Shown piece after piece: positions 35,022 to 42,738 of a DNA stretch of 64,000 nt. The stretch lies in the NCBI GenBank assembly GCA_036268455.1, contig DATAUD010000094.1, positions 1 through 64,000 of the forward strand, written 5' to 3'. The notes under the pieces were generated by a model. The model did not search any database, was not told the DNA's origin, and was given only the letters and a program-made list of their open reading frames with translations. Source of the DNA: DATAUD01 sp036268455. GTDB taxonomy: Bacteria; Verrucomicrobiota; Verrucomicrobiia; Limisphaerales; Palsa-1400. The translations under genes were made by a program, and so were the position numbers. Positions within the stretch are counted from its first letter, which is position 1, and every line of letters begins with the position of its first letter.

Positions 35022-35495
35022 ATGTTTGGACATTTGCGCCATTTAGTTCCCGCGACAACGGCCTTTTTGGGTGTCGCCGCGATGGTTTGGGCCGGGCCCG
35101 GCTACTTGCCAACCGTCGGCCCTGTTCCTTTGCGGTTCCGCCCGTTGCCCCAGGTGCCCGTCGTTTCCACTAATGCGTCGGCCCAAGCGCCCGCGCCGGC
35201 TCCTATTTCTTTTGTCGATTTGCCGGAAGAAGCTCCCCAAACGAACACTTTCGAGGAAGCGCCCTCGACGCCGGTCGTTGTGCCACAGGGCAGCCCTTAT
35301 ACAGCAGAAGCGCAGTCGCCTGAGCCTCAACAGTCGGCGCCGGCGGAACCGGTGATTTCACCGGAAATGCTCGTAAAATATTTCGCGCAACCATCTCCCA
35401 CGACTAACAGCGCCAATGTAGCCGGCCAAACCCCGCAAGCCGGTTTTACCCCCCCGATAGTGGAACCCAAATCTTCGAGCCGCGACCTTCCTTGA
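35022..35495 (+). CDS. Exported proline-rich hypothetical protein
   Basis: 157 residues. A hydrophobic N-terminal segment VPATTAFLGVAAMVWAG may act as signal peptide, followed by Pro/Ala-rich low-complexity sequence (APAPAPISFVDLPEEAP, QSPEPQQSAPAEP). No domain is recognised. It ends just before the next gene's ATG (9 bases) and is the first of four closely packed plus-strand genes leading to a FlgN-like protein and an NtrC-type regulator, suggesting a shared process. Confidence 0.6.
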   Translation: MFGHLRHLVPATTAFLGVAAMVWAGPGYLPTVGPVPLRFRPLPQVPVVSTNASAQAPAPAPISFVDLPEEAPQTNTFEEAPSTPVVVPQGSPYTAEAQSPEPQQSAPAEPVISPEMLVKYFAQPSPTTNSANVAGQTPQAGFTPPIVEPKSSSRDLP

Positions 35496-35503
35496 ACCGC
35501 TTT

Positions 35504-36751
35504 ATGCAATACATTTTGATTGGGCTGCTGGCCACCACGGTCGCCGCATTTGCGCAAACCGATCCGGCAATCGAAAGACCAACAGCGCCGGACTTCGGGA
35601 CGATAACGAGTTCAAATCTGGCGCCGGTTGCGCACGACACGAATCAGGAGGCGATCAATCAATATTTCCAGCTTCAATTGGATGTGGCCGCGCGTCAGCG
35701 CCATGACAGAAGCCCGACCGAGGCCATCCGAACGCTTGTCGCTGTTCTTAAAACCAACGCGCCGACGGAATTTCAGCGGAAAGCGCTGTTTGAACTGGCC
35801 CTCGCCACGCAGGACATTCCTGATTATGTCAAGGCCCAGCAGATTTTCGCTCAATACCTGCATCTGTATTCCGACGATCCAAGCGCTCCCGAAGTTTTGT
35901 TGCGCCAGGGATTGCTCTATCGCGAGATGGGTGTCACGACGATGGCGATTTCCAAATTTTACGGCGTGATGTCCACCGCTTTGAAACTGAAGCTGGATAA
36001 CATCGATTATTACAAAAACCTGGTCCTCCAATCGCAGGTGGAAATCGCCGATACTTATTATTTGGAGGGAGACTTTGCCGACTCGGCTGATTTCTATACG
36101 CGCATCCTCAAGGTCGATAGTCCGAGCCTGAACAAGGAAATCGTCCTTACCAAATTGGTCCGCTCACTCTCCTACCTGAGCAACAATGTCGAAACAATCG
36201 TGCGCGCCAATATGTTTCTCGATCAATTCACCAATTCCACCAGCGTTCCCGAAGTTCGCTTTCTGCTCGCTTCCGCTTACAAGGCGGTGGGGCGGAACCA
36301 GGAAGCGATGAAACAAGTTTTGACACTTCTGCAAACCGAGCAGGCAAACGTGCAGAAAAACCCCGACGTCTGGGCTTATTGGCAGCGTCGGGCCGGCAAC
36401 CAAATCGCCAACCAGCTTTACAAAGAGGCCGATTACCCGGATGCGCTTGAGATATATCAATGCATGGCCGCCCTGGACGATTCGATTCATTGGAAAGCGC
36501 CGGTTTGGTATCAGATCGGCCTGGTTTATGAGCAACTTCAACAGTGGGACAAGGCCACCAACTACTACGGCCGAATCACCGCGAAACAAAAGGAGCTGAC
36601 CGCCGCCGGCAGCCCGCCGAGCCTTGCAGAGGTGTGCGAAATGGCCCAGTGGCGCACGGACTACATCGCCTGGGCCGAAAAAGCGCGCCTTTCCAACCAT
36701 GAATTTCAGCGCAGCGCCCTCTACAGCACGAATAAGACCTCAATTCAATGA
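35504..36751 (+). CDS. Periplasmic TPR-repeat protein
   Basis: 415 residues from ATG 35504 with signal peptide MQYILIGLLATTVAAFAQ. TPR-type helical pairs occur throughout (LRQGLLYREMGVTTMAISKF, LASAYKAVGRNQEAMKQVL, YQIGLVYEQLQQWDKATNYY). The arrangement resembles outer-membrane assembly or motility-scaffold TPR proteins, but no specific family is identified. Its TGA overlaps the next ATG (ATGA, 36748-36751). Confidence 0.8.
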   Translation: MQYILIGLLATTVAAFAQTDPAIERPTAPDFGTITSSNLAPVAHDTNQEAINQYFQLQLDVAARQRHDRSPTEAIRTLVAVLKTNAPTEFQRKALFELALATQDIPDYVKAQQIFAQYLHLYSDDPSAPEVLLRQGLLYREMGVTTMAISKFYGVMSTALKLKLDNIDYYKNLVLQSQVEIADTYYLEGDFADSADFYTRILKVDSPSLNKEIVLTKLVRSLSYLSNNVETIVRANMFLDQFTNSTSVPEVRFLLASAYKAVGRNQEAMKQVLTLLQTEQANVQKNPDVWAYWQRRAGNQIANQLYKEADYPDALEIYQCMAALDDSIHWKAPVWYQIGLVYEQLQQWDKATNYYGRITAKQKELTAAGSPPSLAEVCEMAQWRTDYIAWAEKARLSNHEFQRSALYSTNKTSIQ

Positions 36752-37167
36752 ACCTTGTCTCCGAAATTTTGGGCGCCTTAAACGAGCACCTGGCGCTCTG
36801 CCAGGAAATCCTGAACGCTGTCGAAAGCGAAGGGCAGGCTTTGCGCCGGGCCGATCAACCGTCCCTTTTCGAGCATTATCAGATCAAAAAAAACTTGCTT
36901 CCCCGCCTCATTCAGTCGCTAGATGGATTGCGTAAACATCGTGTGAACTGGCAGAGTCTCAACTTGGATGAACGCGCGCGCCACCCGGAAGTGGCCGCGT
37001 TGCTGCGCAAAAATCAGGATTTGACGATGAAAATCATACTACTGGACCGTGAAAACGAGCAGATTTTGCTGCGTCGTGGTCTGGTGCCGCCTCGTGAAAT
37101 TCCCTCGGTCAACCGCCAGCGTCCTCATTTCGTTGCTGATCTCTATCGCCGCCAGGGCGCCGCATGA
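36748..37167 (+). CDS. FlgN-like helical protein
   Basis: 139 residues, almost entirely helical: LALCQEILNAVESEGQALRR, HYQIKKNLLPRLIQSLDGL, KNQDLTMKIILLDRENEQIL. Size, charge pattern and position resemble the FlgN family of flagellar hook-filament junction chaperones, which have very low sequence conservation. Translational coupling to the TPR protein and the sigma-54-type regulator 13 bases downstream make a motility or type III-like secretion role possible. No flagellar structural genes are in the window. Confidence 0.55.
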   Translation: MNLVSEILGALNEHLALCQEILNAVESEGQALRRADQPSLFEHYQIKKNLLPRLIQSLDGLRKHRVNWQSLNLDERARHPEVAALLRKNQDLTMKIILLDRENEQILLRRGLVPPREIPSVNRQRPHFVADLYRRQGAA

Positions 37168-37179
37168 TGCACGCCCTCC

Positions 37180-38649
37180 ATGCCGATTGAAAAAATCATC
37201 GTTCTCGAGGACGACCTGATCGTCCGCAAAAACCTAGAACAGATGCTGCGCCAGCAGCGTTACGACGTCGCCAGCACCGACACGATAGCCGGCGCGCGCG
37301 ATTATCTGGCCAGGGACACCTTCGACTTGATTTTCCTGGACGTTCGCCTGCCCGATGGCGAAGGGACCAGCTTACTGCGCGAATTGCAATCGCAGCCGGA
37401 AAAGCCATTGATCGTCATGGTGACCGGCCACGGGTCCGTCGAGTCCGCGGTCGAGTGCATGCGCAACGGGGCGTTCGACTACATGCTCAAGCCGTTTTCT
37501 TTGGATCAATTGCAGATGACCCTGAAGAAGGCGGAAAATTTCGACCAACTCCTGAAGGTCAATGCTTATCTCAGCAACGCCGAGGAAGAGGAAACAGGCT
37601 ACGAACTCCAGGGAGTCAGCCCGGCGATGGAAAGTTTGCGGCAGTTGATCCGCAAAGTCGCGCGAACGCAGGCCACAGTGCTGATCGCCGGGGAAAGCGG
37701 CACGGGGAAGGAATTGGTTGCGCGCGCTTTGTATCGACAAAGCCCGCGCAACAACGCGCCATTCATCAAAGTCAATTGCGCCGCGATCCCGGAGAACCTC
37801 ATTGAAAGTGAATTTTTCGGCCACGAGAAAGGCGCGTTCACCGGCGCGATGACCAAACGGGAAGGCCGTTTCGAATTGGCTCACAGCGGCACCATTCTGC
37901 TGGACGAAATCAGTGAGATTTCCCCGCAGGTGCAGGCCAAACTGTTGCGGGTTCTCCAGGAGCGGGAGCTTGAGCGCGTTGGCGGCAATCGCACGATAAA
38001 GGTGGATGTCCGCGTCCTTGCCACGACCAATCGACGTTTGGAGGAGAGCGTTGAGCGCAAGGAATTCCGGCAGGATTTATTTTTTCGGCTCAACGTCGTG
38101 CCCATCCAGGTGCCTGCGCTCCGCGAGCACAAGGAAGATGTTCCGTATCTTGCCCGGCAATTCATGCCGCGCTTCGCCCGCAAACATGGCGTGCGCATCC
38201 GCGGAATTTCCGACGAATGTGTGGCCGCGTTGATGGCACATCGCTGGCCCGGCAACGTGCGCGAGCTCCAAAACGTTATCGAACGCGCCGTGATTCTGTG
38301 TCCGGACGGCGGGATGTTGGAACCTGATCTTTTGGGCTTCACTCCACTTTCTGGTCCGGGTCCGACCGCGACATCTCCCATTGCCGCCGCGCATGTTCCG
38401 CGTCCTTCCGCGCCTGTGACAATTGCTGACGACGCCGGACCCATGCCTTTGGCTGAGTTGGAAAAGCGCCACATTTTGGCCGTGATTGAAAAGACGCCCA
38501 GTCGCACGCAAGCGGCGAAACTTTTGGGCATCAGCATCCGCACTTTGCGCAATAAATTGAACGAGTACGGCGTCAAGTCTAAAGAGGAAGAGCCGTCAGC
38601 CGACGCCGACGACTCAGAAGCGCAAAGTGTTCGCCCGGGCGATCAGTAA
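37180..38649 (+). CDS. Sigma-54-dependent response regulator (NtrC family)
   Basis: 489 residues. Receiver domain at 1-120 with DD near 11-12, phosphoacceptor Asp in LIFLDVRLPDGEG and Lys in YMLKPFS. AAA+ domain at about 145-375 with Walker A GESGTGKE, the sigma-54-contacting GAFTGA loop, Walker B ILLDEISE and R-finger region. A Fis-type HTH is near 430-465 (RTQAAKLLGISIRTLRNKL). It activates sigma-54 promoters when phosphorylated. The partner kinase is not next to it. The upstream FlgN-like gene hints at motility control, an inference. Its 3' end overlaps the convergent SIMPL gene by 7 bases. Confidence 0.95.
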   Translation: MPIEKIIVLEDDLIVRKNLEQMLRQQRYDVASTDTIAGARDYLARDTFDLIFLDVRLPDGEGTSLLRELQSQPEKPLIVMVTGHGSVESAVECMRNGAFDYMLKPFSLDQLQMTLKKAENFDQLLKVNAYLSNAEEEETGYELQGVSPAMESLRQLIRKVARTQATVLIAGESGTGKELVARALYRQSPRNNAPFIKVNCAAIPENLIESEFFGHEKGAFTGAMTKREGRFELAHSGTILLDEISEISPQVQAKLLRVLQERELERVGGNRTIKVDVRVLATTNRRLEESVERKEFRQDLFFRLNVVPIQVPALREHKEDVPYLARQFMPRFARKHGVRIRGISDECVAALMAHRWPGNVRELQNVIERAVILCPDGGMLEPDLLGFTPLSGPGPTATSPIAAAHVPRPSAPVTIADDAGPMPLAELEKRHILAVIEKTPSRTQAAKLLGISIRTLRNKLNEYGVKSKEEEPSADADDSEAQSVRPGDQ

Positions 38650-39389
38650 GGCAGCACGTTATTTGCGGCAACGATGGGAGTTACCTGATAATACACGGTA
38701 ACGCTCGCTTCCAATTTTAACGGGTCGTTCACGCTCGATTCCACCGAGGTTTTTGCCGGCGTGACCCTTATTCCGCCATCTCCGGCCACCTGCACAGAAC
38801 CAAGTTGCATACCCAACGCGGAGGCCATGGCTCGCGCCTTGGTTTGCGCGTCCTGCGTCGCTTGCTCAATCACCGCCGCCCGTTGCGACGAACCCGGACT
38901 GACGCTGAACGTGACTCCATCCAGTCGCGCTCCACCGGTTTTTATCACCGCGTCAACAACATTTGGAACGTGACTCAGTTGTTCGGCCTGCAAATTCACG
39001 TTCATCGTCGCTTTCGCTTGAAATCCCTTCAGGGTGATTGTTGGATCCTTGCCGTTCCACGGCGCATAAACCGGCGCAACGTCAACGGCCGAGGCGCTGA
39101 TCTCCTCCCGCGCCACGCCAACAGATTCCAAAGCCGCGAATGCCCGTGAAATCGAAGTATTGACAACGCTTTGAGCGGAGGCAACGTCGTTGGTGGCGCA
39201 TTCAACAACGAACCGGACTTGCGCGGTGTCCGCGGTGGCGTCCAACGTCGCTTTGCCGGTTGCGGTGATTTGAGGCTGGGGAGGCCCAGAGTCGTATGGT
39301 GAAACCTGACAAAAAGCCGTCGAGAAAATTCCCAAGAAGGCCGCCGCCGCCGCCAAAATTCCCAATTGAGAGTGCGGTTTTGTTTTCAT
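38643..39389 (-). CDS. SIMPL-domain (DUF541) exported protein
   Basis: 248 residues from ATG 39389 with signal peptide LGILAAAAAFLGIFSTAFC. ITATGKATLDATADTAQVRF begins the SIMPL domain and continues with VGVAREEISASAVDVAPVY and QDAQTKARAMASALGMQLG. Members are periplasmic or outer-membrane-associated, oligomeric, with roles in stress tolerance; mechanism is unclear. It is convergent with the NtrC-type gene and divergent from the BrkB-like gene. Confidence 0.85.
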   Translation of the reverse strand: MKTKPHSQLGILAAAAAFLGIFSTAFCQVSPYDSGPPQPQITATGKATLDATADTAQVRFVVECATNDVASAQSVVNTSISRAFAALESVGVAREEISASAVDVAPVYAPWNGKDPTITLKGFQAKATMNVNLQAEQLSHVPNVVDAVIKTGGARLDGVTFSVSPGSSQRAAVIEQATQDAQTKARAMASALGMQLGSVQVAGDGGIRVTPAKTSVESSVNDPLKLEASVTVYYQVTPIVAANNVLPY

Positions 39390-39483
39390 TGGATAAACTG
39401 AGCCCGGCGGAGCGCCGGAACAAGGGAGGTGAAACACCCACCTGCGTCCGTGCTCCTCTCGTTTATTGTTACACGAACGAACC

Positions 39484-40401
39484 ATGAAGGTGACTGCGCG
39501 CGAGAAAAAAACCGATAAAGACAAGCCGCCAAAAACCGGCTTTCATATCGCCGGATTGCACTGGCGGTATTGGGCGCACTGCCTCTGGCGTCGATTTTCG
39601 AAGGACCAGGTCAACAATCAGGCCGCCCAGCTTGCGTACTATTTTTTCTTCGCCCTGTTTCCTTTGTTATTATGTTTGACGGCTCTCCTTGGGATGTTCG
39701 TGGCTCCCGGAGGCATCGTTCGGAACGCCGTCAGCCAATATCTCGGCGCGGTGCTTCCCGGTTCGGCGTCGGCCTTCGTCGAAACTGGCTTGGAGCAAGT
39801 GGCCAAAGGCAGCAGCGCCGGCAAGCTCTCGTTCGGTTTGTTCGTCGCGTTGTGGTCGGCGTCCAGCGGAATGAGCGCGATCATCAACGGTCTCAACCTC
39901 GCTTACGAAGAGAAGACTGAACGCCCCTGGTGGCGGGAAAAACTTCTTGCCATCGGCCTGACCCTCGCCGTCACCGCTCTCATGGTCACTGCGCTATTGC
40001 TCATCGTTTGCGGCGGGGACCTGGCGACAACGCTCGCGACCCGCTTCGGCTGGCAAAAGGAATTCACGCTGATGTGGAGAGTCGTACAATGGCCCGTGTT
40101 GTTGTGTTTTGTGCTCGGCGCCTTCGGTCTGATTTATTATTACGGACCGCACTGCCCAAATGAGCGCTTGCGCTCGCTGCTGCCCGGAACTCTCACCGGA
40201 GTTGCGATGTGGCTGCTTGTTTCCTTTTTGTTTCGCTACTACGTCCATCATTTCAGCAACTACAATGTCACGTACGGTTCCATTGGCGCGATCATCGTAT
40301 TGATGCTTTGGTTTTATCTTTCCAGCCTCGCGATTTTGATCGGCGGCGAAATCAATTCGATCATCGAGCACGCTCACGAAGAAGGCAAAGCGCGGAAATA
40401 A
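39484..40401 (+). CDS. YihY/BrkB family inner-membrane protein
   Basis: 305 residues from ATG 39484. Six hydrophobic segments: LAYYFFFALFPLLLCLTALLG, LSFGLFVALWSASSGMSAI, LLAIGLTLAVTALMVTALLL, VVQWPVLLCFVLGAFGLIYY, TGVAMWLLVSFLFRYYV and IGAIIVLMLWFYLSSLAIL. The first (AAQLAYYFFFALFPLLL) and last (VTYGSIGAIIVLMLWFY) carry the family signature. Once mislabelled RNase BN; likely a transporter or virulence-related membrane protein of unknown substrate. Confidence 0.9.
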   Translation: MKVTAREKKTDKDKPPKTGFHIAGLHWRYWAHCLWRRFSKDQVNNQAAQLAYYFFFALFPLLLCLTALLGMFVAPGGIVRNAVSQYLGAVLPGSASAFVETGLEQVAKGSSAGKLSFGLFVALWSASSGMSAIINGLNLAYEEKTERPWWREKLLAIGLTLAVTALMVTALLLIVCGGDLATTLATRFGWQKEFTLMWRVVQWPVLLCFVLGAFGLIYYYGPHCPNERLRSLLPGTLTGVAMWLLVSFLFRYYVHHFSNYNVTYGSIGAIIVLMLWFYLSSLAILIGGEINSIIEHAHEEGKARK

Positions 40402-40464
40402 AGCGCAAATGTTTTGCCTTTCCGGGGGCCAATCCCCATCTTACCCGCAAATGAATCGGCTGGC

Positions 40465-42726
40465 ATGGCGTCTTTAACCCGTTCCGAAATCGATGGCGAT
40501 CCCGCGCCGCGCCCGTTCATCGCGGCGGAAACAAAGATGCGCGAATGCACGCCGCGCGCGATCATCCTTGGCGCCATTCTCGGCATGGTTTTCGGCGCCT
40601 CTTCGCTTTATCTCGTTCTCAAGGTCGGCATTACCGTCAGCGCCTCGATTCCCGTCGCCGTCATTTCGCTCACTTTGTTTCGGCTTTGGAACAAATTCGG
40701 CGGCAAAGATGCGACTGTGCTGGAAAATAACATCGTGCAAACCGCCGGTTCCGCCGGCGAATCCATCGCCTTCGGTCTGGGCGTGACAATGCCCGCGATT
40801 ATGATTCTCGGTTTCGATTTGGAAATTACCCGCCCGGTCGTCGTCGGATTGCTCGGGGCGTTGCTGGGGATTTTCATGATGATTCCGTTGCGGCGCGCCC
40901 TCATCGTTCAACAGCATCGCTCGCTAAAATATCCCGAGGGGACGGCCTGCGCCGAAGTTCTCAAAGCCGGCGCAAACGAGGAATCCCGCGCCGCTTCGCA
41001 GTACGCCGGCGAAAAACAGCGGGTGCAGCAGGGTGGGGCGGCGATCTTTGCCGGTTTCGGCGTGGGACTTATCTATAAAACGGCGATGTCCGCATTCAAA
41101 GCGTGGAAGGACACGCCCGAAAAAATATTCGGACCGCCATTTGTGGGTGGCTCGATCTCCGCGGAAATTTCCCCGGAACTGTTGGGCGTCGGCTATATCA
41201 TCGGCCCGCGAATTTCGTGCATCATGGCGGCGGGCGGTGTTCTTTCGTATCTGGTGCTGATTCCCATGATCAAATTTTTCGGCGGCGCTGCGGCGGGGGC
41301 GGTCGCGCCGGGACTGATACCGATCAAGGACATGGGGCCGGACGATATCCGCGGAGCGTATATTCTTTACATCGGCGCGGGTGCGGTCGCGGCAGGGGGA
41401 ATCATTAGCCTTCTCACATCGTTGCCGTTGATCTGGCGCGGGATTCGCGCGGGTCTCTCGGACTTCGGCGCGGCCGCCGCCCAAACTCGCGCCAGCGCCG
41501 CGCGAACGGAACGGGACCTTTCGATGAAAGTGGTTGCCTTCGGATGTCTTGCGTTGGTAATCGCGATTTGGGCCACTCCGTCCCTTAATATGAATGCGCT
41601 CGGCGCGGCGCTTATTGTTGTATTCGGCTTTTTGTTTGTCACGGTTTCGTCGCGTTTGACAGGGGAAATCGGTTCGTCGTCCAATCCCATTTCCGGCATG
41701 ACCGTTGCCACCCTTTTATTGACATGCCTGGTTTTTCTCCTCGCGGGCTGGACGGGCGTTGGATATTACGTCACCGCATTGTCCGTTGGCGGAATCGTGT
41801 GTGTCGCGGCCTCCAATGGCGGCGCGACTTCCCAGGATTTGAAAACCGGATTTCTCCTCGGGGCAACTCCAAAGTATCAGCAGATTGCGATCATGATCGG
41901 CGCGGCCCTTTCCGCGGTCGCCCTGAGTCCCATTCTGATTGGCCTCAACGCCGCCGGAACCGTTTACGAGCCGATTAATAAAGTCGCTCCCGGTCTCCAC
42001 GCTCCCGCCAACACATCTTTCGGCGCTCCCGAACCCCTCATCGGACCGCAATCCAAAGACGATTCCCACAGCTACCGTGTCTGGCACAAGACGGACGACG
42101 TTGGCGGGCGCGAAGGACGGTATTTGGTCGATGACTCCGGCGCGGCGGTTTATTATGTTGACGAAGGGATCAATGGCGAATTTAAGACGCGGCCGGACGG
42201 CACCGAAGTGCGAAAGTATTCCGCGCCCAAAGCCGTGCTCATGTCCTACATCATCAAGGGCATTCTTCACGGCAACCTCCCGTGGGCGCTGGTCCTGTTG
42301 GGCGTAATGATTTCGGTTGTCCTCGAATTGTCCGGCATTCCGTCGCTGGCTTTTGCCGTTGGAGTCTATCTTCCGATCTCGTCCTCGACTCCCTTGATGG
42401 TCGGCGGATTGATCCGGTGGCTCGTCGATCGCGGGCAGCGTGTCCGCTTGCGCGGGCTGAATCTTTCCGAGGAGCAATTGTCCGCGGAGAGCGACAAAAG
42501 CCCGGGCGTGCTGCTCGCCAGCGGTTACATCGCGGGCGGGGCGATTGCCGGGATCATTATCGCGTTTATGGCGGGCGCTTTGCACAACGCCGACTCCGCT
42601 GTGACGAAGTGGGCCGAGGCGTCCAATCCATTTTATGCGGGCGCCTCTTCCGACTTGCTCGCGCTGATTCCGTTCGTGCTCCTTTCGGCGTTATTGTATT
42701 TGGTGGGTCGCCGCTCAACGGCGTAA
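40465..42726 (+). CDS. OPT-family oligopeptide (or metal-chelate) transporter
   Basis: 753 residues from ATG 40465. About 14 to 16 hydrophobic segments; NNIVQTAGSAGESIAFG and GATSQDLKTGFLLGATP are OPT signatures, and KYPEGTACAEVLKAG is typical of the bacterial branch. Moves peptides or chelates into the cytoplasm by ion symport. It carries an unusual soluble stretch at about 530-590 (GPQSKDDSHSYRVWHK to YYVDEGINGEFKTRPDG), possibly a periplasmic loop. The start is 63 bases after the YihY stop; the TMTC-like gene follows after 12 bases. Confidence 0.9.
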   Translation: MASLTRSEIDGDPAPRPFIAAETKMRECTPRAIILGAILGMVFGASSLYLVLKVGITVSASIPVAVISLTLFRLWNKFGGKDATVLENNIVQTAGSAGESIAFGLGVTMPAIMILGFDLEITRPVVVGLLGALLGIFMMIPLRRALIVQQHRSLKYPEGTACAEVLKAGANEESRAASQYAGEKQRVQQGGAAIFAGFGVGLIYKTAMSAFKAWKDTPEKIFGPPFVGGSISAEISPELLGVGYIIGPRISCIMAAGGVLSYLVLIPMIKFFGGAAAGAVAPGLIPIKDMGPDDIRGAYILYIGAGAVAAGGIISLLTSLPLIWRGIRAGLSDFGAAAAQTRASAARTERDLSMKVVAFGCLALVIAIWATPSLNMNALGAALIVVFGFLFVTVSSRLTGEIGSSSNPISGMTVATLLLTCLVFLLAGWTGVGYYVTALSVGGIVCVAASNGGATSQDLKTGFLLGATPKYQQIAIMIGAALSAVALSPILIGLNAAGTVYEPINKVAPGLHAPANTSFGAPEPLIGPQSKDDSHSYRVWHKTDDVGGREGRYLVDDSGAAVYYVDEGINGEFKTRPDGTEVRKYSAPKAVLMSYIIKGILHGNLPWALVLLGVMISVVLELSGIPSLAFAVGVYLPISSSTPLMVGGLIRWLVDRGQRVRLRGLNLSEEQLSAESDKSPGVLLASGYIAGGAIAGIIIAFMAGALHNADSAVTKWAEASNPFYAGASSDLLALIPFVLLSALLYLVGRRSTA

Positions 42727-42738
42727 ACATTCGCGTCG

